NCBI RefSeq assembly: GCF_002179165.1
Contig: NZ_NFNY01000103.1
Location: forward strand, 1 to 41,855
Length of the DNA: 41,855 nucleotides
Origin: Campylobacter jejuni
GTDB taxonomy: Bacteria > Campylobacterota > Campylobacteria > Campylobacterales > Campylobacteraceae
Direction: 5' to 3'
The notes beneath the pieces are model-generated. The model was not told the origin of the DNA. It was given only the letters and a program-made list of their open reading frames with translations, and made no database searches. Shown piece by piece: positions 35,238 to 41,855 of the stretch (the stretch's first letter is position 1; every line of letters begins with the position of its first letter). Made by a program: the position numbers and the translations under genes.

Positions 35238-36522
35238 GGTGTTTAAAAATAAAAGCAGAATAAAGGGCAATTAAAGCGATTAAAATCATATAAAAGCCTA
35301 AAGAGAAACGCCAAAAATTATTTAAATTTCCTAAAGCAAAAGTATGTAGCAATAATATAAGTTGTGGAGTTAAACCTCCTGCTATAGCATAAGCAATATT
35401 ATACGAAAAAGAAAGTCCTGAAAATTTAGTTTTTGATTCAAAAACCTCACTCATAATCAAAGGACAAAAATTCATCACTCCACCAAAAAGACAAGCAAGT
35501 AAATAAAAAATACCCGCTAAAATAATATCGGTATTGACATTATAAAGAAAATGAAAATAAAATACACAGCTTAAACCAAAAAGCAAAGAAAAAATAATGC
35601 AAGATTTAAAAATGCCTATTTTATCGGCTAAAATTCCACTGATAACACAACCCAAAGAAATGAGAAAAATTCCACCCATTTGCAAATAAGTTTGTAAAGC
35701 AGTATCGATTTTTAAAATTTCTGCCATATATTTTGGAATAAATAAAATCATGACAACAATACAACCTGTCAAAACCCAAGTGATTAGCATAGAAACCACA
35801 ATACCTATTTTTGCTTTTTTAAATACTTCTTTAAGCGGAAAATTTGCTAAAACTTTTTCTTTTTTCATCTGTTCAAAAATAGGGGTTTCGCTTAAAAATT
35901 TTCTAAGATATATTGAAATCAGTCCAAAAATTCCGCCTAAAAAGAAAGGAATTCTCCAAGCCCATTCGTATAGTTCTTCTTGAGTATAAAGTTTATGCAT
36001 TATTAAAAATACTATACTTCCAAGCAAAATTCCACCTACAACAGAAGCGGTTAAAAATCCAAGATAAGTTCTTCTTTGTCCTTGCGGTGAATGCTCATAT
36101 ACGAAAATCCAAGCACCTGGTAATTCTCCTCCTATGGAAACACCTTGAGCTATTCTTATTAACATTAAAATGACTATGCAAAGATATCCTATGCTTTCGT
36201 AAGGAGGGATGAAAGCAATTGCAAAAGTTGGTATCACCATAAGTAAAATACTTAGCATAAACATTTTTTTGCGACCAAATTTATCACCAAAATGTGCCAT
36301 TACTATACCGCCTAAAGGCCTAGCTAAATATCCTGCAGCAAATATACCATAGGTATTAAAAAGTTGCCAAAAAGGACTTAAATTTTCAGGAAAGAAATTT
36401 TTTGAAATATAATTTGAAAAAAACGCGAAAATGATAAAATCATAAAATTCTAAAGTTCCTCCCAAGGAAGAAAGTCCTAGAATTTTAATATCTTTTTTAT
36501 TAAGAGTTTGTTTCACAATCAA
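35206..36522 (-). CDS. MFS metabolite:proton symporter (MHS family)
   Basis: 438 residues, 12 membrane helices. The start SSLGGTLEFYDFIIFAFFS and the loop GGIVMAHFGDKFGRKKMF carry the MHS/ProP-type signature; IRIAQGVSIGGELPGAW is the second hallmark. The family imports organic acids or osmolytes such as alpha-ketoglutarate, citrate, proline or betaine; the substrate is not readable. The start is uncertain: a TTG at 36522 overlaps the upstream stop as TTGA, which suggests coupling, while a GTG six bases later is equally in frame. It follows a tiny acidic gene. Confidence 0.9.
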   Translation of the reverse strand: MIVKQTLNKKDIKILGLSSLGGTLEFYDFIIFAFFSNYISKNFFPENLSPFWQLFNTYGIFAAGYLARPLGGIVMAHFGDKFGRKKMFMLSILLMVIPTFAIAFIPPYESIGYLCIVILMLIRIAQGVSIGGELPGAWIFVYEHSPQGQRRTYLGFLTASVVGGILLGSIVFLIMHKLYTQEELYEWAWRIPFFLGGIFGLISIYLRKFLSETPIFEQMKKEKVLANFPLKEVFKKAKIGIVVSMLITWVLTGCIVVMILFIPKYMAEILKIDTALQTYLQMGGIFLISLGCVISGILADKIGIFKSCIIFSLLFGLSCVFYFHFLYNVNTDIILAGIFYLLACLFGGVMNFCPLIMSEVFESKTKFSGLSFSYNIAYAIAGGLTPQLILLLHTFALGNLNNFWRFSLGFYMILIALIALYSAFIFKHLSNTQRTYSQ

Positions 36523-36668
36523 TCCATCTCGTAATAATCATCATCATTGCCATCATCATTATAATCATAATCGTCATCGTCATAATTATAAGATTTTTGA
36601 TGATTTTGTGCGTAATCATCTTCCTCTTCATAGTCTTCAAATTCTAATTCTTCATCATCGTAAGCCAT
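36519..36668 (-). CDS. Extremely acidic 49-residue microprotein
   Basis: A small gene running ATG (36668) to TGA (36521-36519) with a good ribosome binding site (GGAGTAAAGA). The product is composed almost only of Asp, Glu, Tyr and Asn (starts MAYDDEELEFEDYEEED, ends DDDYYEMD), with two Lys/His-containing positions in the middle. It has no hydrophobic core and should be disordered. Its stop overlaps the transporter start by four bases, so translation is coupled. A similar gene (Cj0251c) is found at this position in C. jejuni. Function unknown: metal or polycation binding, or a leader controlling the transporter, are possibilities. Confidence 0.75.
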   Translation of the reverse strand: MAYDDEELEFEDYEEEDDYAQNHQKSYNYDDDDYDYNDDGNDDDYYEMD

Positions 36669-36728
36669 TCTTTACTCCTAAAAATAAAAATTATAAGGCT
36701 ATTTTAGCTTAAATTTGATTGCTTTTGC

Positions 36729-36734
36729 TATAAT
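36729..36734 (+). promoter_or_regulatory. Extended -10 of the moaC operon
   Basis: TGCTATAAT lies 26-31 bases before the moaC ATG, in the divergent spacer with the acidic microprotein gene. Confidence 0.6.
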
Positions 36735-36759
36735 TTTCATATTTTTTTAAAGGTTTATT

Positions 36760-37233
36760 ATGAATTTAACCCATTTAGATGAAAAAAATCGCCCAAAAAT
36801 GGTTGATGTGAGTGAAAAAAATATCACTTCAAGAATTGCTAGGGCAAGTGGAATGATTACAATGAGTGAAGAAGCTTTTAGAGCTATTAAAGAAAATACT
36901 GCCAAAAAAGGTCCTGTACTTCAAACCGCTGTTATAGCTGCCATCATGGGAACTAAAAAAACAAATGAGCTTATTCCAATGTGCCATCCTTTGATGATTT
37001 CAAAAGTTGAGGTTGATATAGAAGAAGATGCGAAAAATCACTCTTTTAAACTTATAGTTACCACTAAATGTGAAGGAAAAACTGGAGTGGAAATGGAAAG
37101 TTTAACAGGGGTAAGCATAGGACTTTTAACTATTTATGATATGGTTAAAGCGATTGATAAAACGATGAAAATTGGTGAAATTATACTTGAAAGTAAAGAA
37201 GGGGGTAAAAGTGGTAAATTTGTGCGATCTTAA
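36760..37233 (+). CDS. moaC: Cyclic pyranopterin monophosphate synthase
   Basis: 157 residues. With MoaA it converts GTP to cyclic pyranopterin monophosphate, the first step of molybdenum cofactor synthesis. Signatures: [37 protein letters not shown] (His and Lys of the active site), [17 protein letters not shown], and [12 protein letters not shown] with KEGGKSG at the end. The ATG follows AAAGGTTTATT. The next gene begins 23 bases before its stop. Confidence 0.96.
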   Translation: MNLTHLDEKNRPKMVDVSEKNITSRIARASGMITMSEEAFRAIKENTAKKGPVLQTAVIAAIMGTKKTNELIPMCHPLMISKVEVDIEEDAKNHSFKLIVTTKCEGKTGVEMESLTGVSIGLLTIYDMVKAIDKTMKIGEIILESKEGGKSGKFVRS

Positions 37234-37474
37234 GCAAGAGCCTATTATTAATTATCCTACTTTTTGGGATTATAAAGTGATTTTTGAAGCTAATATTAAT
37301 GCAGGAAATATTTTCGAAGAGCTTTTAGGGCAAAGAGAATTTAAATATAAACATTCTAATGAAAGTAAAAATGGTAAATATCAAAGTTTTTTACTTAGTG
37401 TTTATGTTGATAGTAAAAAAGATCGTCTTGATATATTTGAAAAGCTTAAAATTAAAGCTAAATTTGTAATTTAA
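37211..37474 (+). CDS. DUF493-family protein (YbeD-like)
   Basis: 87 residues from the GTG at 37211. This start has AGGGGG at proper spacing and overlaps moaC; a reading from 37172 would be long and uses the moaC coding region. The ferredoxin-like DUF493 pattern is visible: [56 protein letters not shown] (given in parts). Family members such as E. coli YbeD have a small ACT-like fold and an unclear regulatory role. It is the second gene of a moaC unit. Confidence 0.82.
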   Translation: MVNLCDLKQEPIINYPTFWDYKVIFEANINAGNIFEELLGQREFKYKHSNESKNGKYQSFLLSVYVDSKKDRLDIFEKLKIKAKFVI

Positions 37475-37486
37475 ATAAGGAAAAAA

Positions 37487-38623
37487 ATGAAAAATACTTT
37501 AATTATTTTTGAAAATTCTTTATCAAATCTTGGTAAAGAAGAAGTTAAAGATTTACTTGAAGATTTAAGTTTTAATCTCGCATACAAACAAATTTCACAA
37601 AATCCACATAATATCCAAAAAATTCTCAATACACTTTTGGTTGAGTTTTTAACTATTTTGAAAAAACTTGATTTATTTGATGATGAAAATATGACAAAAA
37701 TTATCAAAGCCTTGGTTAAGGCAAGTGTTGAAGACGCTCAAAATACGCTTTATGATTATATTAGCGAAGCAGAGCTTTTAAACAAACAAATCGAAAGTCA
37801 AAAAAATTTAATCAAGCATCAAATTAGCGATCATTTTTTTGAATTTGAAAATATTTTGCAAGAGTGTGCCTTTGCTAATGAATTTAGTGGTGGTTTAAAT
37901 GATGCAATTTTATTTGATATAGAAATGCTTGGAATTTTAAAAGAAACTGCAGAAAGTGCTTTTTTAACGACTTTGGAAAAGGCTGAAGATATAGAACTTA
38001 CAAGTAGTGAAATTGCTAAAAATTTGGTTTATAATGCTATTTGTGAAGCTCATTTTGAAAAAGAAAGAATTTTGAAAATTTCAAGTATTGTTTTAAATAC
38101 TGCTTTTGAGTTGGCAAATGAATTTATCCCTTATGCGAAAGATCTTTGTTTAGGGGTTATTAAAGGTACAAGAGACGCTATTTCTTTAGCAATGGAAAAA
38201 TTTAAAACTTCACTTACTTATGCAATGTTTGAAGAAGATGTGAATTTGAAGAGTAAAGAATTAATAGGTATAGAAGATGATTTTATCGCACTTTTAAAAA
38301 AAGAGATAAAGAATCAAAAAAATCCTTCTAAAGATATAGTTGAAAATTTACTCGAACATGAACTTGACAATCTTTTTGCTAAATTTAAACGCCTTGCAGT
38401 TGAAAGCAGGGAACAGCTACTTTTGGCCTTAAATGATATCAAGAAAAATCCAAAAATCAATGATTTTAATAGGCTGACTCAAAGAAAACTGAATCGTTTT
38501 AAACAAGAAATTTTTGAGCTTGAAAAAGTAGCAAGTGAAAAATATAAGGATTTAAATTCTAAAAAAGCTAAAAAACTAGGCATTAGACTTTGGGAAAAAG
38601 CCAAAAAATTCATTAAAAAATAA
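37487..38623 (+). CDS. Unknown helical protein
   Basis: 378 residues, nearly all alpha-helical with heptad-like leucine spacing; no signal peptide, no membrane helix. Repeated Glu/Lys-rich helices (LEDLSFNLAYKQI, LVEFLTILKKLDLFDD, EDDFIALLKKEIKN) and a strongly basic C-terminus (KKAKKLGIRLWEKAKKFIKK) are seen. The family is not recognised by me. The ATG follows AAGGAAAAAA, 13 bases after the DUF493 stop, so it is likely the third gene of the moaC unit. It ends at a terminator shared with the exonuclease gene. Confidence 0.7.
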   Translation: MKNTLIIFENSLSNLGKEEVKDLLEDLSFNLAYKQISQNPHNIQKILNTLLVEFLTILKKLDLFDDENMTKIIKALVKASVEDAQNTLYDYISEAELLNKQIESQKNLIKHQISDHFFEFENILQECAFANEFSGGLNDAILFDIEMLGILKETAESAFLTTLEKAEDIELTSSEIAKNLVYNAICEAHFEKERILKISSIVLNTAFELANEFIPYAKDLCLGVIKGTRDAISLAMEKFKTSLTYAMFEEDVNLKSKELIGIEDDFIALLKKEIKNQKNPSKDIVENLLEHELDNLFAKFKRLAVESREQLLLALNDIKKNPKINDFNRLTQRKLNRFKQEIFELEKVASEKYKDLNSKKAKKLGIRLWEKAKKFIKK

Positions 38624-38646
38624 TATCCCATTTTTTTGGGATATTA
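38621..38646. terminator. Bidirectional terminator, 38.6 kb
   Basis: A perfect 10-pair stem TAATATCCCA/TGGGATATTA with a T6 loop contains the stop codons of both convergent genes. Confidence 0.75.
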
Positions 38647-39402
38647 AATATCTATTTCAATTCCTACGGGTGCGTGATCTGAACCAAAAATATCATCTCT
38701 TATAAAAGCATTTTTAAGTTTATCTTTTAGGCCTTTTGAAATGAAAAAATAATCAATCCTCCAGCCCACATTTCTCTCTCTTGCTTTCATTCTATAACTC
38801 CACCACGAGTATTTTTCTTTAATTTCGCCATTGATTTCTCTAAAAGTATCGATAAATCCAAGTTTTAATAAATCATCAATCCAAGCCCTTTCAATAGGCA
38901 AAAAGCCTGAAGTATTAGCATTGGCTTTTGGGTGAGTAAGATCGATTTCTTTATGAGCCGTATTTACATCACCACAAATTATTATCTCAAAACCATCTTT
39001 TAAAAGTTTGTCTAAATACACCAAAAAATCCGCATAAAATTTCATCTTAAAATTTAAGCGTTCTTCATCTTTTTGTCCGTTTGGAAAATAGATATTAAAA
39101 AGGGCGATGTTTTTAAAGCGGTGTTCTAAAACTCTACCTTCTTCATCTTCAAAAAATTCACATTTTTTTACTTCGCTATCAAAATTACAAAGACTCATCA
39201 CGCCAGAATACCCCGCTCTTTTAGCAGAATTTGAATACATATGCTTAAAAGGATATTCATAAATTTTTTTAGGAAATTTATCCTCGTGCGCTTTAATCTC
39301 TTGAAAGCCTATAAAATCAATTTCTTCTTTTGCTATCCAATCAAGGGCATTTTTATCACAAATGGCTCTTAAACCATTGACATTCCATGAAAGTAATTTC
39401 AT
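38644..39402 (-). CDS. xth: Exodeoxyribonuclease III
   Basis: 252 residues. It acts on abasic sites and 3' ends in base-excision repair. The endonuclease/exonuclease/phosphatase fold motifs are LLSWNVNGLRA at the N-terminus, GFQEIKAH (catalytic Glu), CGDVNTAHKEIDL, WRIDYFFIS and GSDHAPVGIEI (catalytic Asp-His). I place the start at the ATG at 39402, with AAGGA upstream and the conserved MKLLSWNVNG; a reading from 39459 adds a non-conserved lead. The synonym exoA is used in Campylobacter. Confidence 0.95.
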   Translation of the reverse strand: MKLLSWNVNGLRAICDKNALDWIAKEEIDFIGFQEIKAHEDKFPKKIYEYPFKHMYSNSAKRAGYSGVMSLCNFDSEVKKCEFFEDEEGRVLEHRFKNIALFNIYFPNGQKDEERLNFKMKFYADFLVYLDKLLKDGFEIIICGDVNTAHKEIDLTHPKANANTSGFLPIERAWIDDLLKLGFIDTFREINGEIKEKYSWWSYRMKARERNVGWRIDYFFISKGLKDKLKNAFIRDDIFGSDHAPVGIEIDI

Positions 39403-39524
39403 TTTTTTCCTTAAAAATTTAGTAACTAAACTTAAAATCATAACATAAAAAGTTTTCATTATCTTTACAAGCCATTAAGAAGATTTTCTTAAAATCAAAG
39501 CTTAAAATTTCACTAGGGATAAAT

Positions 39525-41057
39525 ATGCTTAAGATTTCATGGTTTAAATTCACACTTCTAAATTCTATTTTAATCACACTTTTAAATTTTAAACTTTTTA
39601 TTTATGTGGATTCGCTTTTATCTGATTCCTTGCTAAGTATAGCCTTTTTAGGCATTTATTTTTTCACTATTTTGGCTATATTTTCTTTGATTTTTGTAAG
39701 GTTTTTAACCAAATTTTTTTCTATTATATTTATTAGCATTTCTTGTATTTCTCTTTATTTTAATTACTTTTATGGCACTTTAATTGATGTAGAAATGATA
39801 CGCAATGTTTTTGGCACAGATGTTAAAGAAGTAAGAGATTTATTAAACTATAAACTTATTTTTGGAATTTTATCTCTTTTACTTGTCATTTTTATCATTA
39901 TCAAAACAAAGATCGTTTATGCACCATTTAAAACACATTTTAAGATTAAAATTTTAAGTATTTTGATAAGTTTGTTTTTAGCTTTGGCGATTTTTATCCC
40001 ACTAACTAAAACTTTTATCCCATTTTATCGCTCTCACAATGAAATAAGAATGTATAATGCACCTTTTTATCCTATTTATTCTTTGTTTCGTTTTTTGCAA
40101 AGTAAATACGGCACAAAAAAAGAATTTAAAATCATAGCAAAAGACGCATTTTTAGAAGATAATAGCACTAAAAAACTTTTGGTTTTAGTTGTAGGCGAAA
40201 CCGCAAGGGCTGCAAATTATTCTCTTAATGGATACGCTAAAAATGATACAAATTTTTATACCAAAAAAGAAGGCGTTGTATTTTTTAATGATTTTTCATC
40301 GTGTGGGACTGCTACGGCGGTTAGCTTGCCTTGTATGTTTTCTTTTTCTAAACGCCAAAATTACTCAAGCAGTGAATTTAGCGAAAATGCTATGGATATT
40401 TTGCAAAAAGTGGGCATAAATACCGCATGGATAGATAATAATTCTGGCGGTTGTAAAGGGGTTTGTGATAGGCTTTTAGATAAAAAGCAACTTTCGAGTG
40501 ATTATGATGAGAATTTATTGCCACATTTAAAAGAAAGATTGGCTAATTTAAGCACTCAAAATATCATCATTTTGCACTTGCAAGGCTCACACGGACCTAC
40601 ATACTATAAACGCTACTCTGATACTTTTAAAAGATTTAAGCCCACTTGTGATACAAACGAGCTTTCAAAATGCGACAATGAAGCTTTGATTAACACTTAT
40701 GATAATACTTTGCTTTATACGGATTTCATATTAAGTGAAATTATCAAACTTTTAAAAGAAAAAAGCGATTATCAAAGTTCTTTAATTTATCTTTCAGACC
40801 ATGGAGAAAGTTTGGGAGAAAATGGCATATATTTACACGGAATGCCTTATGCTATAGCACCTAGCACACAAACGCATATTCCTGCGATTTTTTGGAGTAA
40901 TGATGAGAATTTAATGAATTTAGCTCTTAAGCACAAAAGTTTAAAACTTTCGCAAGATAATCTTTTTAGTACGCTTTTAGGCTATTTTGATGTAAGCTCA
41001 AGTGTTTATGAAGCAGATTATGATCTTTTAAATAAAGCTTTAAAGGCAAACAAATGA
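39525..41057 (+). CDS. eptC: Phosphoethanolamine transferase
   Basis: 510 residues. Four to five N-terminal membrane helices (about 8-160) anchor a periplasmic alkaline-phosphatase-like domain (about 210-510). Metal and catalytic residues: Glu225 in VVGETARAANYSLNGY, the nucleophilic Thr262 in SSCGTATAVSLPCMFS, and SDHGESLGENGIYLHG near 430. EptC of C. jejuni adds phosphoethanolamine to lipid A, to the flagellar rod protein FlgG and to N-glycans, giving polymyxin resistance and aiding motility; assigned by synteny with dgkA. The stop overlaps the dgkA ATG by four bases (ATGA), fitting a shared lipid turnover role: DgkA recycles the diacylglycerol released by EptC. Confidence 0.95.
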   Translation: MLKISWFKFTLLNSILITLLNFKLFIYVDSLLSDSLLSIAFLGIYFFTILAIFSLIFVRFLTKFFSIIFISISCISLYFNYFYGTLIDVEMIRNVFGTDVKEVRDLLNYKLIFGILSLLLVIFIIIKTKIVYAPFKTHFKIKILSILISLFLALAIFIPLTKTFIPFYRSHNEIRMYNAPFYPIYSLFRFLQSKYGTKKEFKIIAKDAFLEDNSTKKLLVLVVGETARAANYSLNGYAKNDTNFYTKKEGVVFFNDFSSCGTATAVSLPCMFSFSKRQNYSSSEFSENAMDILQKVGINTAWIDNNSGGCKGVCDRLLDKKQLSSDYDENLLPHLKERLANLSTQNIIILHLQGSHGPTYYKRYSDTFKRFKPTCDTNELSKCDNEALINTYDNTLLYTDFILSEIIKLLKEKSDYQSSLIYLSDHGESLGENGIYLHGMPYAIAPSTQTHIPAIFWSNDENLMNLALKHKSLKLSQDNLFSTLLGYFDVSSSVYEADYDLLNKALKANK

Positions 41058-41410
41058 AACCAAAATACCATCTTTTTAATAACGCAAAATACGCATTTGA
41101 AGGCATTTTAGCCTTGCTTAAAAATGAAATGGCTTTTCGCATAGAGCTTTGTGTGATTACCCCTGCTTTTATCATAAGCTTTTTTTTAAATGTAAGTTTA
41201 ATAGAGCATTTATTTTTAATCGCGGTTTTAATGATAATTCTCATCACAGAAGCCTTAAATTCAGCCATTGAAGCTTGCGTGGATTTAGTCACAAACGAGT
41301 GGCATCAAAAGGCTAAAATCGCTAAAGATTGTGCGAGTGCCGCGGTATTTTTTAGCGTGTGTTTGGCACTCTTTACTTGGGGCTTTATCTTAGGAAATTT
41401 ATGGCTATAG
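41054..41410 (+). CDS. dgkA: Diacylglycerol kinase
   Basis: 118 residues with three membrane helices, typical of prokaryotic DgkA. The active-site region EALNSAIEACVDLVTNEWHQKAKIAKD contains the conserved Glu/Asn/Asp/Lys set (given as EALNSAIE, CVDLV, HQKAKIAKD). It phosphorylates diacylglycerol left by the phosphoethanolamine transferase upstream, which is coupled to it. Its stop overlaps the next gene's start by ten bases. Confidence 0.95.
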   Translation: MKPKYHLFNNAKYAFEGILALLKNEMAFRIELCVITPAFIISFFLNVSLIEHLFLIAVLMIILITEALNSAIEACVDLVTNEWHQKAKIAKDCASAAVFFSVCLALFTWGFILGNLWL

Positions 41411-41649
41411 AATTTGAAAATTTAATTAAGGAAATTTTAGGCAAAAAACGCTTTGAATTGTTACAATTTTTATGTGAAAATGCCGATGAAAATGGCTTTG
41501 TGATGATAAAAATCAGCGAACTTGAAGAAAAATTAAATCAAAGCAAACCGACTATCATCGCTACTTTTAAATTTTTAGAAGAAAAAAAACTTTTTAAAAA
41601 GCTTAAAAATGGCCTTTATAAGCTTGATGTTAAAGATAAAATAAATTAG
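41401..41649 (+). CDS. Small winged-helix regulator
   Basis: 82 residues from the ATG at 41401 (MAIEFENLIKEILGKKR). The ArsR/MarR-like winged helix is visible: FELLQFLCENADENGFVMIKISELEEKLNQ (helices 1-2), SKPTIIATFKFLEEKKLFKKL (recognition helix and wing start), NGLYKLD (wing). The size suggests only the DNA-binding part. It overlaps dgkA by ten bases and is in the eptC-dgkA unit, which it may regulate; this is inference. A reading from 41359 would start inside dgkA and is not supported. Confidence 0.75.
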   Translation: MAIEFENLIKEILGKKRFELLQFLCENADENGFVMIKISELEEKLNQSKPTIIATFKFLEEKKLFKKLKNGLYKLDVKDKIN

Positions 41650-41750
41650 CATTTTGCAAAGATTTTAAATTTAATTTTTTCTAAAATTTTAAACTTAAAA
41701 AATATTTTGGATTTTAGATTTTTCTTTTTAATTTGATTTTATTTTTTTAT

Positions 41751-41811
41751 TAAAAGGGGGACAAGGGTATCTACTGGCGAAGCGTTCCCCTTATCCCCCC
41801 CCCTTTTTTTT
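41751..41811 (+). terminator. Large GC-rich hairpin with C9 T8 tract
   Basis: AAAAGGGGGACAAGGG pairs with CCCTTATCCCCC (one mismatch) across a 20-base loop, followed by extra C then TTTTTTTT. This fits a strong terminator after the eptC-dgkA unit. The C9 and neighbouring C6 and C4 runs are exceptional in this AT-rich sequence. Confidence 0.6.
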
Positions 41812-41855
41812 AATTCCCCCCAAACCCCTAGCACGCCCTTACTAGAAAGTTTACA

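Overview
The window is AT-rich and its gene content and order match Campylobacter jejuni or a very close relative. The order is uppP-thrS-infC-ctsM, an S6 autotransporter, argC-GNAT-argB-argD, pcm, the secG-frr-pyrE-RDD-nrdB operon, canB-mscS, nifU/iscS, a hemerythrin, rpmI-rplT, a FIST/MCP receptor, moaC, an exonuclease III, eptC and dgkA. TATAAT-type -10 boxes without clear -35 boxes, a perfect sigma-54 site and long homopolymer tracts in a receptor gene fit this. I cannot name the strain.

Layout. 1-2597: three overlapping unrecognised genes, one with a glycine-zipper membrane segment. 2692-7083: undecaprenyl-pyrophosphate phosphatase, ThrRS and IF3, then an orphan adenine methyltransferase. 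7136-10726: a full-length serine-protease autotransporter. 10796-14323: arginine biosynthesis. 14333-15622: protein-repair methyltransferase and a gamma-carbonic-anhydrase-like protein. 15642-20278: an accessory-looking block with two unknown genes (one has a Sec signal followed by a double-glycine leader motif), a structured tRNA-like RNA, a DUF2828/TROVE-like vWA protein and nicotinate phosphoribosyltransferase. 20297-28953: housekeeping operons for nucleotides, ribosome recycling, secretion, CO2 hydration, osmoprotection and Fe-S assembly. 29201-38623: oxygen/iron and motility-linked genes, ribosomal proteins, a phase-variable receptor and small hypotheticals. 38644-41649: DNA repair, envelope modification and a small regulator. 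41650-41855: a large GC-rich hairpin.

The strongest candidate for an undescribed system is at 17257-18890. A GTG-started, 499-residue helical-repeat plus vWA protein, with an intact MIDAS metal site and DUF2828/TROVE-like motifs, lies 17-19 bases downstream of a compact RNA. That RNA has a perfect tRNA T-arm, a D-loop-like GGTA, an acceptor-like hairpin, no anticodon arm, and a terminal stem of 8 Watson-Crick pairs plus 2 wobbles. The layout recalls the Ro60/Rsr protein and its tRNA-mimicking bacterial Y RNAs (YrlA), but with a DUF2828-type protein. I infer a Ro-like ribonucleoprotein made of this RNA and this protein.

The second notable observation is a receptor gene (31760-33746) whose true start is separated from its body by a run of 16 A. 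In this sequence the gene is out of frame by one base, and a second run of nine G lies inside it.
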